DNA of 32,068 nucleotides from Chloroflexota bacterium (GCA_030831265.1 JAURLM010000039.1:1-32068), one strand, 5' to 3'; numbered from the stretch's first letter, positions 7,303 to 16,731 are shown. Notes: generated by a model from the letters alone, not told the origin. Program-made: numbers and translations.

Positions 7303-8167
7303 GAGTCACCTTCCCATCACTAACGCCGAGCCGTACCCGGCGGTGGATTGCGAGTTGATCCAGGACGTCACGCGGTATCTGCACCGAGCCGCTGGAGTCC
7401 ACGATGAGGAATTCCTCGGTCTCAGATGCTTCTCCGCCAATCTTGCGTTCGAACGATACGATCCGGGTTGTCTCGGTGCTTGTTTTGCCATCACGTATAG
7501 CGACTGCGCGGCCGACGCTTGTTGAGATTGCCGGGTCATGCGTCACGATGACGATGGTCGTGCCAAGTTCGCTGTTCACATTGTTGAGGAGCGCAAGGAC
7601 TTCCGAGGCTGTCTCGTCATCAAGCTCTCCCGTTGGCTCGTCTGCCAGTAACAGCGGCGGACGGTTCGCCAGTGCTACCGCAATGGCTACGCGTTGCTGT
7701 TCACCACCGGAAAGCTGACCGGGTTTGTGATCCCGCCTGTGGCCCAGGCCGACAATCTCCAGCAGTTCAGATGAACGTTGCTCCCGTTCCTTGCTTGGAA
7801 CTCCTGTCAACAGCATGGGAAGTTCGACATTTTCGTATGCCGTGAGGTACGGGAACAGGTTTCGTGATGTTTCCTGCCAGACGAACCCGACTTCTTGCCT
7901 GCGGTACTCCACAACCTCTTTGTTGGTCATCTGTAGCAGGTCGAACTTGCCTACGTGAACCGTGCCGGCAGACGGCGTATCGTAACCGGCAAGGATGTTC
8001 AGCATTGTGGACTTTCCAGAACCGGATGCCCCGACCACTGCGATCACTTCGCCGCGATCTACCGAAAGCTCAAGCCCGCGGAGGGCGACTACTTCAAGGT
8101 CTGCCACTTTGTAGATCTTGAATAGCCCGCTACAGACCAGGTATGGATCGTTCCCGGGATTTGTCAT
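7286..8167 (-). CDS. ABC ATP-binding protein with AbrB-like C-terminal tail
   Basis: The second nucleotide-binding subunit of the operon, 293 residues from the ATG at 8167 (an in-frame TTG at 8173 is possible). Motifs: Walker A GASGSGKST (about 46-54), Q-loop FVWQETSRNLFP, signature LSGGEQQR (about 152-159), Walker B LLLADEPTGELD and THD switch. Residues about 252-290 form an extra module with the pattern FLIVDSSGSVQIPRDVLDQL and then RVRLGVSDGKVTL. That reads like a SpoVT/AbrB-type swapped hairpin (VDssGrvqIPkevreqLgi). Such a tail could dimerise the ATPase or serve as a docking element; this is inference. It follows the 1172-residue permease gene after about 55 nt and overlaps the next ATPase gene by 17 nt. 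Confidence 0.92.
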   Translation of the reverse strand: MTNPGNDPYLVCSGLFKIYKVADLEVVALRGLELSVDRGEVIAVVGASGSGKSTMLNILAGYDTPSAGTVHVGKFDLLQMTNKEVVEYRRQEVGFVWQETSRNLFPYLTAYENVELPMLLTGVPSKEREQRSSELLEIVGLGHRRDHKPGQLSGGEQQRVAIAVALANRPPLLLADEPTGELDDETASEVLALLNNVNSELGTTIVIVTHDPAISTSVGRAVAIRDGKTSTETTRIVSFERKIGGEASETEEFLIVDSSGSVQIPRDVLDQLAIHRRVRLGVSDGKVTLESGE

Positions 8168-8222
8168 TTGCAATCGCCTGTTCTAACCGCTGTTTCAGCC
8201 CTGTGGATTCGCATTTCCTGGC

Positions 8223-11200
8223 TCATCCCTCTCCCATGCGCATAACGCGGTGGATTGACATTCGGTAGACGGACAACAGGATAGTGATAATAACCGCTGA
8301 GAAGACGACAGCGAGCAGCCCGAAGGTGATGCTGAATCCTGTCCAGTCGATCTGCAGAACCATTGGTGGCACAAGCGTCTTGTCTTCGCCGGAGTTGGCA
8401 AGGAACGGGATGATGGTGTCGCCCAGTCTCGTTCCCATGAACAATCCGATGCCGACCGCTACTCCGATGACGATGATTTGCTCAAGCAGCACCAGCACCA
8501 GCAACTGAGGCATCGAAAGGCCCATCGTCCTGAGCAGGGCGAACTCCCCGCGGCGGTTGGTGAATGAGATGCGCACATGTACCAGGAAGCCGATGGCGCT
8601 AACGATCAGCACTGTGAGGAACGATATACCGAGGAGTGCCTGCCAGCCAGCCGAAACCAGCGGATCAACGGCTACCGTGGACATTTGGGCAGACCTGTCG
8701 ATGATTCGACCTGAGCGTAGATCCATGCGAGCCGTTTCAGCATCGACGAGGGCAGCAACCGGGTCTACTGGCGGAGAGTTGAAGACAAACCCGGTTCGCG
8801 TGGCTTCTGCCTCGTCTCCCGTTACTGTGCGCAACCAGACTTCGTTCGGCTGTACCTCACCGGTCAACTGCGCAAGGTTGAGGGCGGCGTGCACTGCGTC
8901 GAGATCTGCAATCAGGAAGGGTTTTGTGTCACCGTTAAGCGTCGGGAACAGTTTTATCTGACCAGCAATTTTGATACGAATCCTGGCTGATCCCACGCCG
9001 ACGAGGACCGGATCTCCTGTTTCTACGCCGAACTTATCCATGAATGTGTTACTGGCGAGCGCGGGCATGACCGGTTCATCCCAGCCTACGGCTATGCCAC
9101 GTAGCTCCCGGGCAGCGGCTCCTGTCCAGCGGAACCGGGCAATTCCGGGTAACTGGTTGCCGGTGTCATCAGTTGCCACGCTAAAAGTGTCACCGAGAGA
9201 TTCGGCGGATGGCTCAAGCGTGCGCCAGCGTGAAAGATCATCGAACTCTTCGACAATTTTCAGTTGCGTCTCGTCCTCTGTGAGGACTGCGATATCGTCA
9301 ATATCAACAGCTCCTGGCGGAGCGCCGTTGCCGAAATCTACGATGCCGATGGAATGAAGCCGCACAGGGCTTTCAAAGAGCAGGGGGCGGTTCCTGCCGA
9401 GGGGAAGTGGTGCCAAGCGAGCACCAACTCTGCACCAGCCCGGAGTAACTGAAGGGTCTGGGTCGCTGCATGTGAAGCGGTTGCTATCAAGCGCTTCCGG
9501 CAGAAGGAGACCAAGGGCGACTGTGTAATACCGGTCGTTTGCATCACTGAGCCTTGCGATCACGTACGTGTCTTGCTGGCGGCTCAGAGGTTTGATTAGA
9601 GCGGTGATCCAGAATGAGTCATCGGGCAGTAGGATGCCGCCTCGTCCGCCAATTTCAATGGGTTCTAACACGCTGTCAATGGATCCAGATTCAATGAAAT
9701 CATCACGGAACCATGCAACGGAAGGGAATGTCTCTGATTCAATTCCGAGCAGGGTAAATGATTCATTTGTGGTGCCGTAAGAGACGCTGCCAGATTGGCG
9801 ATAGACGCTGGAAGCGGCAACCACCCCTTCAACCTGTTCCATCCTGTCTGCAGTCCGGAAACTGGGGCCGCCAACAATTGACGTGATGGACGGGACGCGC
9901 AGGTCCGCACCCGTATCTTGCAGTACCTGTTCGGTTGCACTTCGTTCAAGCGTAGTGGCGAAACTTGCGGCAAAAACGCCGAGGCCAGACGTGAGGATGA
10001 GCAGCAACGAAAGGCGTGCATGGCTTGCAGGGCTACGAGCCATCTGCCAGATGCTAAGTACGACTGAAGGGGGGATGATACGGCTACCTATCGAGGATGA
10101 CATCACCCGGCCCGTCAGGTTCATGACAGCCGGGAACACGCGCAACAGAACCACGCCTGCTGCGACGAGGAACATTGCCGGTACAGCCAGCACCAGGTTG
10201 TTGACGCTTTCGTCACCAAACACATCGGTGGCAATGAACGAACCCTGCCGTGTGAGTTGCCAGAACAAGAACATGACCACGCCCAGGATGCCGAGGTCAA
10301 GGTAATAGCGCTGTATGAAAGCGAGCCGTGGCGGTCTTGCGCGGGAACGTTTGTCGGTGAGCAGTCCAAGGCGGGTGGCGCGTATGGCGGGGATGAATAG
10401 CGCCAGCATACTGAGCGCTCCGCCGATGAGTGCGAGCTGGTATGCGCCGAATGTAATCCTGACGGGTAAGGCGTGTCCTGCGTTGAGGTCTGCATAGAAA
10501 GGCACGGTTCCGATAGCCGACACGCCGACCATTGCAAGCAACGGGCCGATTATCACCGCCAGCCCAACCAACACTGCCGCCTCAATGACGAATACTGCGA
10601 GTATCTGGCGAGACGTTGCGCCGCGGGAACGCAGGAGAGCTACTTCAGTGCGTTGCGCTTCGACAAGCAAGGATGCCAGCGTGACAACGTAATACAGCAC
10701 CACCAGTACGATCAGGATGAGCACAACGAACATTGGTAGTTTGTTGAAGAAGAGGTCGGACTCGAACTGCTCGAGGACGTCGCCAAGCTTGGTGTCGATG
10801 ACAAAGTTGTCGACAATGGCCCTCAACTCGTTGCTGGTCAGATTGATCGTGTCGCGAAGTTGCGTGGTCTGCGAGGCGTCGATAGATGACGGGTTGACAT
10901 CAAGGATCCATGCAAAGTCAGCGCCCATGCCGGGGAAGTAGTGTGCGATGCCGTCGATTATCGATTCATCGGAGACTACGAAGCGTGCGAACTCCAGCGC
11001 AAGGCCCTTGTTTGAGAAGGTGTCGTCATATATGCGCCACAGCGGCAAGTCCGGGTCAGTGCGCTGGTAGATTCCTACAACGCGGGCGGTCACTTTGGAG
11101 TGCACGTCATTCCAGAAGATCTTGCCGTGCAGATCACTGCCAATGGTCAAACCAAACAGATCCGCTGTATCTGAGTCGATCGCTGCATCGACCACGTACT

Positions 11201-11741
11201 CCCCGCCTTCAGGAGGCAGGTTCAGTGCGGGCGAGGGGAACCCTCCAGCGATGAACGTCAGGTTCTGGTCCGGGTCAGGCACCGTCACGAAAGACATGCG
11301 CTGACAGTCACAGGCAATTGTCCCCGCCGCAGCGTCATCCTCCGGTTGCGGAGCCGTATTTGTTGCACGGCACGGGCATTCTCCTGACATAACCTGGGGC
11401 AACGTCTCGTCGAGCAGGAATGTCCACGTCTTGAACGCGTGTTGCTCATCATTCAAGAACGGTTTCAGGCGCTCAACAATGCTGTCCTGCATGGTCTGCA
11501 AAACGCGGTCCTGTTTTTCATGCGTGATCGGAACGATGCCGGCCTGTATCTCCAGGTCAAGCCCTTGTTGATCAGCACTGTTCAGTGAACGATCCAGCGC
11601 GAGATTTCTGAGCGAGTCGAAGTAGATGGCGGCACTGGCCATCACCGTCACAGCCAGTACGACGCCGATGACAACGGCGGAGAGCAACCTTGCATGGGCG
11701 GCTGTTCTACGGGCGACGAGAAGTAACGATGCTGCTAGCAA
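8223..11741 (-). CDS. Very large FtsX/MacB-type ABC permease with extracellular insert
   Basis: An 1172-residue permease, far longer than a single MacB/LolE subunit because it holds two FtsX units. Segments: TM1 about 20-42; extracellular region 43-335; TMs about 336-360, 380-410 and 432-455 around the cytoplasmic coupling motif EVALLRSRGATSRQ; further TMs near 482-500, 515-538 and 577-598; second extracellular region 600-1025; last three TMs 1030-1160 with EFALLRTMGLS. Inside the second extracellular region, residues about 690-830 contain alternating strands ending in GAVDIDDIAVL, like a carbohydrate-binding jelly roll. The TTG start comes 3 nt after the stop of the paralogous upstream permease, with GGGAC upstream. 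Role inferred: extracytoplasmic lipid, peptide or glycan handling, or signalling. Confidence 0.88.
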   Translation of the reverse strand: MLAASLLLVARRTAAHARLLSAVVIGVVLAVTVMASAAIYFDSLRNLALDRSLNSADQQGLDLEIQAGIVPITHEKQDRVLQTMQDSIVERLKPFLNDEQHAFKTWTFLLDETLPQVMSGECPCRATNTAPQPEDDAAAGTIACDCQRMSFVTVPDPDQNLTFIAGGFPSPALNLPPEGGEYVVDAAIDSDTADLFGLTIGSDLHGKIFWNDVHSKVTARVVGIYQRTDPDLPLWRIYDDTFSNKGLALEFARFVVSDESIIDGIAHYFPGMGADFAWILDVNPSSIDASQTTQLRDTINLTSNELRAIVDNFVIDTKLGDVLEQFESDLFFNKLPMFVVLILIVLVVLYYVVTLASLLVEAQRTEVALLRSRGATSRQILAVFVIEAAVLVGLAVIIGPLLAMVGVSAIGTVPFYADLNAGHALPVRITFGAYQLALIGGALSMLALFIPAIRATRLGLLTDKRSRARPPRLAFIQRYYLDLGILGVVMFLFWQLTRQGSFIATDVFGDESVNNLVLAVPAMFLVAAGVVLLRVFPAVMNLTGRVMSSSIGSRIIPPSVVLSIWQMARSPASHARLSLLLILTSGLGVFAASFATTLERSATEQVLQDTGADLRVPSITSIVGGPSFRTADRMEQVEGVVAASSVYRQSGSVSYGTTNESFTLLGIESETFPSVAWFRDDFIESGSIDSVLEPIEIGGRGGILLPDDSFWITALIKPLSRQQDTYVIARLSDANDRYYTVALGLLLPEALDSNRFTCSDPDPSVTPGWCRVGARLAPLPLGRNRPLLFESPVRLHSIGIVDFGNGAPPGAVDIDDIAVLTEDETQLKIVEEFDDLSRWRTLEPSAESLGDTFSVATDDTGNQLPGIARFRWTGAAARELRGIAVGWDEPVMPALASNTFMDKFGVETGDPVLVGVGSARIRIKIAGQIKLFPTLNGDTKPFLIADLDAVHAALNLAQLTGEVQPNEVWLRTVTGDEAEATRTGFVFNSPPVDPVAALVDAETARMDLRSGRIIDRSAQMSTVAVDPLVSAGWQALLGISFLTVLIVSAIGFLVHVRISFTNRRGEFALLRTMGLSMPQLLVLVLLEQIIVIGVAVGIGLFMGTRLGDTIIPFLANSGEDKTLVPPMVLQIDWTGFSITFGLLAVVFSAVIITILLSVYRMSIHRVMRMGEG

Positions 11742-11744
11742 CGC

Positions 11745-14700
11745 CTAGTCCCTTGTCCGGATCAGGATGTGCAACGGTAGCCGTGGGTACGCACGGAGCA
11801 GCGCACCAAGCACCAGCACTGCTGTGAGAATTGCAATGCCGAGGATGATGCCAACGGGGAACCAGTTGATCTGGAGTATGAACGGTGGCAGAAGCCTGTC
11901 ACCTGTTTCGGTGAATGCCATTGATTGCATAGCGATTCGGCTGATCCCAATGCCTGTGACCACACCGAGCACTATTCCAACTAGCCCTATCAAGCCATGT
12001 TCGATCATCACGATTCGCAGGAATTCGCCGCGTGAAAGTCCAATGGCCTGCATGTAGGCGGAGTCATGTTCCGTGCTTCGTGCGTGAGCGGAAAGGTAGG
12101 TGACGTATCCGAGGACCGTGGCAATGCCGGTGAGGATAAGGGCAACGACGCCCATGCCGCGCCAGCCAGCGACCGCCAGTGGGTCAACGGTGGTGTTGTT
12201 CAGCATCTCTTCCCGGTCAATGATCATCCCTGATCGGAAGATACCTCGTACCTCGTTCTTTATCTCAACATGCCTGGATGTGTCGATGGACACGAACATT
12301 TCGTTCGCACCAAGAGATCGCAGGCCGCGAAGTTCGATGAACGCAAGTAGCGAACTGATGTCAGCCACAACGAACGGGTCACGCTGTGAATCCAGGGTGG
12401 GAAAATAGCGGAGCGAGTCTATGACGACCAGCGGCACGAAGCCGCCGCCAATGTTGGCAACAAACGGAACTCCAACCTGTGAGTTTGTCGTTGTAAGGAA
12501 CGAGTCGCTCGCAATTACAGGGAGAGGGCCACCGGTAGCAGTTCGGTACACGCCGCGGACACCGCTGTTGGTTCCGCGATCCATTGTGATGATTGCAGTG
12601 TTGGTTCCCGGCTGGCCAATGCCGGGTGCTTCCGGGGTGATCAAATATACGGTGTCCAATCCGTTTGACGTTGGGAGTCCAGTCCAGAGTTCAGCGTCAT
12701 CGAACGAGATAACCGTGTCTGCAAACCCTGGCCCAATTGCCGTCAGGTCATCCAGGTGTATCTGTGTTGGGGTGCCGCCGTCGCCGCCTGCCTGCATAAA
12801 GGTCTGGATGGAAATGAGCTCTATGGGTTCAGTCAGGTTTGTCGGTACATCTACAGATTGCATCCCCCATGTATCACCAATCTGGCCCATCGTGGCGGTG
12901 ACCGTTCGGCCGGTCGATCCGCGAAGGATCAACCACAGGAAGTGGTCAGTAACGTAGGGGTCTTGCTTTGCCCATATCGTCAGCTGTGTCGTTCCAGCAG
13001 GTATCAGTATGGGTTCCGGTTTTACTGGTACGTTGACGCGGCCGAGCAACGTACTGACGTCATCTTCAGCGAAATCATCCCGGAACCAGCCGATCTGCGG
13101 AAACTTGAGAGCGTCCACAGCAAGCAGTTCGAAGTCAGGGCCAGAGTTCGTCGTTCCGAGTGTAGCGGTGGATCTCAATGCCAACGAAGCGAGGTTTACA
13201 CCCTCAATAGCTTCGACCTCGGTGATGTCTGCTGAAGTTACTGAATTGCTGATGCCGGAAGGTGTTACATGCAAATCACCGCCAGTTTCGTAAAGCACCT
13301 GCTCCCGGCTGCTTCGTTCGAGCGTTGATGCAAGCGTCCCGGCCAGCACTCCCAGTCCCCCTGCGAGCACAAGCAGGATGATGGGCCATGAATACCAGTA
13401 AGGCCTGCGTCCCAGTCTCCAGAAACCCATGGAAATGGAAGCTGAACCGGACCGGCCTGCGATTATGGATACCGTCTTGGCAACCAGGGGGAAGATTCGC
13501 AGGAATACCAGTGCGATGACGATGAGGAATATTGCCGGAGCGAACAAGAGCGTCGAATCAGCAGAGCGTCCGCCGTCTCGTGAAGCGGATACGACTGACC
13601 CACGTGAGTTGAGCTCCCACCAGACCAATCCCCCGAGTACCAGGAACAGTGCATCAAGGTAGTAGCGTTGGAACAACGGGGGGGTGTCAGGGCGGGATTT
13701 CGAAGCGCGGTCGGCGACGATACCGCTCTTGGCAGCGAGTAGAACCGGTCCGAGTATGACCACGAGCACGGCGACACCGGTTCCTGCCGAATATGCCCAT
13801 GCCTTCCAGGTTAATTCCACACTGAGCGGTTCTCCGTTGGTGACCTGGTCAAAGACCGGGAGCATGCCCATCGCCCAGACAGCGGCGGCGGCTACCAGTG
13901 GGGCTACCAGGACAGGAAAGCCAATCAGCAGCAACCCCTCCAGTGCTTCAAAACGAAGAATTTGCAGGACGCTTAGCCCACGGCTGCGTAGCATGACGGT
14001 TTCCGGGCCGCGTCTTGTCGAAAGTAACCCTGAAACGAGGAACAGGTAGTAGATGACGATCACGATGGTCAACGCGGCGATCAGGAACATGGGTATGCGG
14101 ACGAACGTGATCTTCTCTGTAAGCCGCTTGAAAGTGGGATCGATGGATGTGATTACACTCGGCCGGACGATTTTCTTGGCAACGTCGTCTTCCAGGCTGG
14201 TTATGCGCTGCAGCATGTCCCCAGCAGGGGCGTTGCTGAGTTTTTCAGCGTTCGTGAAGTAGACCCAGTTGAAATCAGCAGGCAACCCGGCATTAGCGGG
14301 TGCCACTCCCTGTGTAATGGCATCCCAGTTCACGTGGAGAATCAGCGGAAGGTCACGCCCTCCGAATTCGATTGGCGGTGATGGCGTCAGAATTGCAGTG
14401 GGATAGCCGAGCCAGAATGGGGAACGCTCATCGTTGGCCTTGAAGATGCCGGTAATCTTGACGTTGATTGTGCCGACCCCGCGCGGTTCGGAAACAGCAT
14501 GGATCACATCCCCAACATGCAGCGTTATCTCGTTTTCACCATGCTTTCGCGTCACCCTTGCATAGTTGATTGCAGCTTCAACGGTGCGCGTGCCATTCGG
14601 AGCTATGTCTACCTTGTTTGAAGGTGGCCCGCCTTCGAGGTAGGTGACCTGTTCTTGCAGCCCGGTCATTGTCTGGAAGAAGGCGCGGGATGACAGGGGG

Positions 14701-15053
14701 GCAGTTAGAGGCGGAAGGTCAATGAAGTTCCAGAAATGCCCCCTGGACTTGATACGGAACGAACTGGAATCGTAGTACCCCCCAATGTATTGCCGGGCGA
14801 GGTTGTCTACGGACGCTGTGGCCTCGTTTGCCGCCACCGCTTCCAGAGGAACCCAGTTTGAGTTGATTATGACGTTCTTGTTGTAGGCGCCCATGCCAGC
14901 AACTGCGTCGGTAACGCCGATCTTTTCAAGCGCACGCAGATACACAGGGCCGCCCGAGACGACCATTGCCGCGATGAAGATTGCTATGAACGATCCTGCG
15001 AGAAGCCGGGAATCGCCTCGGCCTCGGCTCTTTATGAAATCCAGGAAGCTCAG
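11745..15053 (-). CDS. Paralogous large FtsX/MacB-type ABC permease; start codon uncertain
   Basis: A paralogue of the downstream permease with the same plan: TM1, extracellular region, FtsX TMs (about residues 320-490 with ETVMLRSRGLSVLQ), a central TM bundle, a second extracellular region with a sandwich-like insert ending TQIHLDDLTAIG, and a C-terminal TM trio with YMQAIGLSRGEF. Shared motifs such as REQVLYETGGDL and WFRDDF show common descent. The first ATG (14966) would start inside TM1. In-frame codons back to a TGA at 15084-15086 read SRLLAGSFIAIFIAAM and complete the helix, matching ARLLSAVVIGVV in the paralogue. Only CTG (15053, 15044) or ATT (15077) could start there; I chose CTG 15053 provisionally. 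First gene of the four-gene operon, divergent from the protease gene. Confidence 0.8.
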   Translation of the reverse strand: MSFLDFIKSRGRGDSRLLAGSFIAIFIAAMVVSGGPVYLRALEKIGVTDAVAGMGAYNKNVIINSNWVPLEAVAANEATASVDNLARQYIGGYYDSSSFRIKSRGHFWNFIDLPPLTAPLSSRAFFQTMTGLQEQVTYLEGGPPSNKVDIAPNGTRTVEAAINYARVTRKHGENEITLHVGDVIHAVSEPRGVGTINVKITGIFKANDERSPFWLGYPTAILTPSPPIEFGGRDLPLILHVNWDAITQGVAPANAGLPADFNWVYFTNAEKLSNAPAGDMLQRITSLEDDVAKKIVRPSVITSIDPTFKRLTEKITFVRIPMFLIAALTIVIVIYYLFLVSGLLSTRRGPETVMLRSRGLSVLQILRFEALEGLLLIGFPVLVAPLVAAAAVWAMGMLPVFDQVTNGEPLSVELTWKAWAYSAGTGVAVLVVILGPVLLAAKSGIVADRASKSRPDTPPLFQRYYLDALFLVLGGLVWWELNSRGSVVSASRDGGRSADSTLLFAPAIFLIVIALVFLRIFPLVAKTVSIIAGRSGSASISMGFWRLGRRPYWYSWPIILLVLAGGLGVLAGTLASTLERSSREQVLYETGGDLHVTPSGISNSVTSADITEVEAIEGVNLASLALRSTATLGTTNSGPDFELLAVDALKFPQIGWFRDDFAEDDVSTLLGRVNVPVKPEPILIPAGTTQLTIWAKQDPYVTDHFLWLILRGSTGRTVTATMGQIGDTWGMQSVDVPTNLTEPIELISIQTFMQAGGDGGTPTQIHLDDLTAIGPGFADTVISFDDAELWTGLPTSNGLDTVYLITPEAPGIGQPGTNTAIITMDRGTNSGVRGVYRTATGGPLPVIASDSFLTTTNSQVGVPFVANIGGGFVPLVVIDSLRYFPTLDSQRDPFVVADISSLLAFIELRGLRSLGANEMFVSIDTSRHVEIKNEVRGIFRSGMIIDREEMLNNTTVDPLAVAGWRGMGVVALILTGIATVLGYVTYLSAHARSTEHDSAYMQAIGLSRGEFLRIVMIEHGLIGLVGIVLGVVTGIGISRIAMQSMAFTETGDRLLPPFILQINWFPVGIILGIAILTAVLVLGALLRAYPRLPLHILIRTRD

Positions 15054-15204
15054 GGCAGGACGTCTCTTTCTGTCAATCGTCGATCACTGGAATACAAAAG
15101 TTGCCGGTTCGGAATCGTGCAGGATTGAAGGTAACCCGGTAGCAGGTGGGCGGTTGCGCTGGTGCCAGGGTTGGAACCTGTCACACTTCACCCGTGAGTG
15201 ACGG

Positions 15205-15234
15205 ATTGTAGAACTTTTTTTATACAGCGGTTAA
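15205..15234 (-). promoter_or_regulatory. Possible sigma70-type promoter of the ABC operon
   Basis: On the minus strand, TTAACC (15234-15229) and TACAAT (15210-15205) are separated by 18 nt, a four-of-six and five-of-six match to -35 and -10 consensus. It would place the transcript start near 15198, giving a leader of roughly 120-145 nt before the permease gene. Confidence 0.35.
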
Positions 15235-15313
15235 TTTCGCCGGAATCTGCGGAATTGCTCAGAGGCATATAAAGTCTTGACAGTTCCAGTGCAAAATACG
15301 CCAACCACGGTGG

Positions 15314-16612
15314 ATGGGTTTGCACGGCCTCGATATGTCCCGCAACATGAATTTCAAGATCACAGGATTGAGGAATCCCAGGTCCGGGTTTAGTTTTGCA
15401 CTGGTGCTGTCAGTGCTGATGATGCTTGGCGCATGCACAAGTAACGTGCCGACTCCAACGGCAATCACGTTTCCTCCAACTCCGACCGCAGTGGTTTTCC
15501 CTCCGACTCCAACCGCGATTACGTTTCCTCCAACCCCGACCGCGGTAACTTTTCCACCTACTCCTACAGCGATAGTTTTCCCTTCGGCTATTGCGACAGC
15601 TACACCTGTCTCTGGCACTCCCACGGCCCTGTCGCCCACGCCGTCGGTAACCAGTACGCCGGTATCACCAACTCCGGTTCCGACACCAGATGTTCCCTTG
15701 ACCACTACCGAGATAGCGCGGTTGATGGAAGATTCTGTAGTGCGTGTTTCGGTGGATACTCCTGCGGGTCCAGCATCAGGAACCGGGATTGTGTTTGACG
15801 ATGAGGGCATGATCCTGACCAACTGGCACGTTGTAGAGAATGCGTTGTCCATCAGCGTTACCAAGTCAGACGCCTCCGTGGTTTCGGCGCGCCTGTACCG
15901 AGGGAATACTGACCGGGACATAGCACTTATTTCTGTTACTGCTTTCGATGGTCTGCAACCGGCCACGTTTGGAGATGCCGCCGAATTGGAAGTTGGTGAT
16001 GATGTCGTCGCGATAGGTTTTGCGCTTGGCCTCCTGGGCCCGCCTACCGTGAGCAAGGGCGTGATTTCCGCATTGAATCGGACGCTCGCCAATAACGGGG
16101 GGCCTGATCTGACCGGGCTTATCCAGACCGATGCCGCGATAAATCCCGGCAACAGCGGTGGTCCGCTCATCAATACCCGTGGCGAAGTGATCGGAATGAA
16201 CACCGCCAAGCTGAGCGCAGGTGACCGAATCGGTTTCGCTATCAATGCCAACGATGCACTGGCGGTTGCCGATGATCTAATAGCTGAAGGACCTATTCCC
16301 GCTCCCGGTTACCTGGGTATTGGTGGCAGGTCCATGCTGCAACCTGAAGCAGCCGGGTTGGGGTTGCCGATTACGGGCGGATATGTTGTGCAGCAGGTGG
16401 GAGATGGTACTCCAGCATCTGCTGGCGGCCTGCTCCCCGGTGACGTGATCGTGCAGATAGACACGACACCGATTCGGAGCGAGGCAGATTTCATTCTGTT
16501 CCTGTCAAACCACCCTGCAGGAACGCAAATTCACATTTACACCTGGCGCCTTGTGACTGGTAGCGGCTGGCAGCCGATCTCTGTCGATGCCACGCTGTCA
16601 ACGCGCCCGTAA
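15314..16612 (+). CDS. HtrA/DegP-like serine protease lipoprotein with tandem-repeat stalk
   Basis: A 432-residue secreted protease. The hydrophobic segment (26-40) ends in lipobox L-G-A-C with Cys41, so it is probably membrane-anchored outside the cell. Residues 46-90 are five 9-residue repeats of the type PTPTAITFP, extended by more Thr/Pro/Ser up to about 128. A trypsin-like domain follows with an intact triad: His172 (NWHVVEN), Asp202 (TDRDIAL) and Ser281 (NPGNSGGPL). A PDZ domain (about 318-425, GLLPGDVIVQID) closes the protein. Such enzymes handle misfolded or regulatory envelope proteins. ATGs at 15314, 15335 and 15347 are all possible and none has a good ribosome site. It is divergent from the large ABC operon, which itself presents large extracellular domains. 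Confidence 0.92.
   Translation: MGLHGLDMSRNMNFKITGLRNPRSGFSFALVLSVLMMLGACTSNVPTPTAITFPPTPTAVVFPPTPTAITFPPTPTAVTFPPTPTAIVFPSAIATATPVSGTPTALSPTPSVTSTPVSPTPVPTPDVPLTTTEIARLMEDSVVRVSVDTPAGPASGTGIVFDDEGMILTNWHVVENALSISVTKSDASVVSARLYRGNTDRDIALISVTAFDGLQPATFGDAAELEVGDDVVAIGFALGLLGPPTVSKGVISALNRTLANNGGPDLTGLIQTDAAINPGNSGGPLINTRGEVIGMNTAKLSAGDRIGFAINANDALAVADDLIAEGPIPAPGYLGIGGRSMLQPEAAGLGLPITGGYVVQQVGDGTPASAGGLLPGDVIVQIDTTPIRSEADFILFLSNHPAGTQIHIYTWRLVTGSGWQPISVDATLSTRP
15449..15583 (+). repeat. Five tandem 27-bp repeats encoding the protease stalk
   Basis: Five in-frame 27-bp units encode PTPTA(I/V)(T/V/I)(F/T)P-type nonapeptides. The units differ mainly at third positions (ccg/cct, act/acc, acg/aca/acc) while keeping the amino acids, which implies selection on the protein and not a fresh duplication. 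Copy number could vary between strains. Confidence 0.92.
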
Positions 16613-16618
16613 CTCTCT

Positions 16619-16657
16619 GCACGGTGTTCTGGCAGCCGTGCTCTGACGCCGTTTTTT
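16619..16657 (+). terminator. Weak candidate terminator after the protease gene
   Basis: GCACGG (16619-16624) pairs with CCGTGC (16636-16641) around an 11-nt loop, and a run of six T follows 10 nt later (16652-16657). The distance from stem to T-run is longer than usual. Confidence 0.3.
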
Positions 16658-16731
16658 CTCACCTGTTATCTTTCCGCATTGGATTCTTGATCCTGCGATT
16701 TCTTCCAGCTTGATTTAGCGAGGTGAGTTTC

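Noticed and set aside
15277..15282. TTGACA hexamer before the protease gene
   Set aside because: No acceptable -10 hexamer lies 15-19 nt downstream, and the first ATG follows too closely.
15449..15583. Tandem repeats as a possible CRISPR array
   Set aside because: Units are contiguous, without spacers, and in frame within a protein-coding stalk.
15259..16251. A long minus-strand open frame with Gly/Val-rich repeats opposite the protease gene
   Set aside because: It is the mirror of the protease repeat region. The plus-strand frame has a lipobox, an intact catalytic triad and a PDZ domain, so the antisense frame is an artefact.
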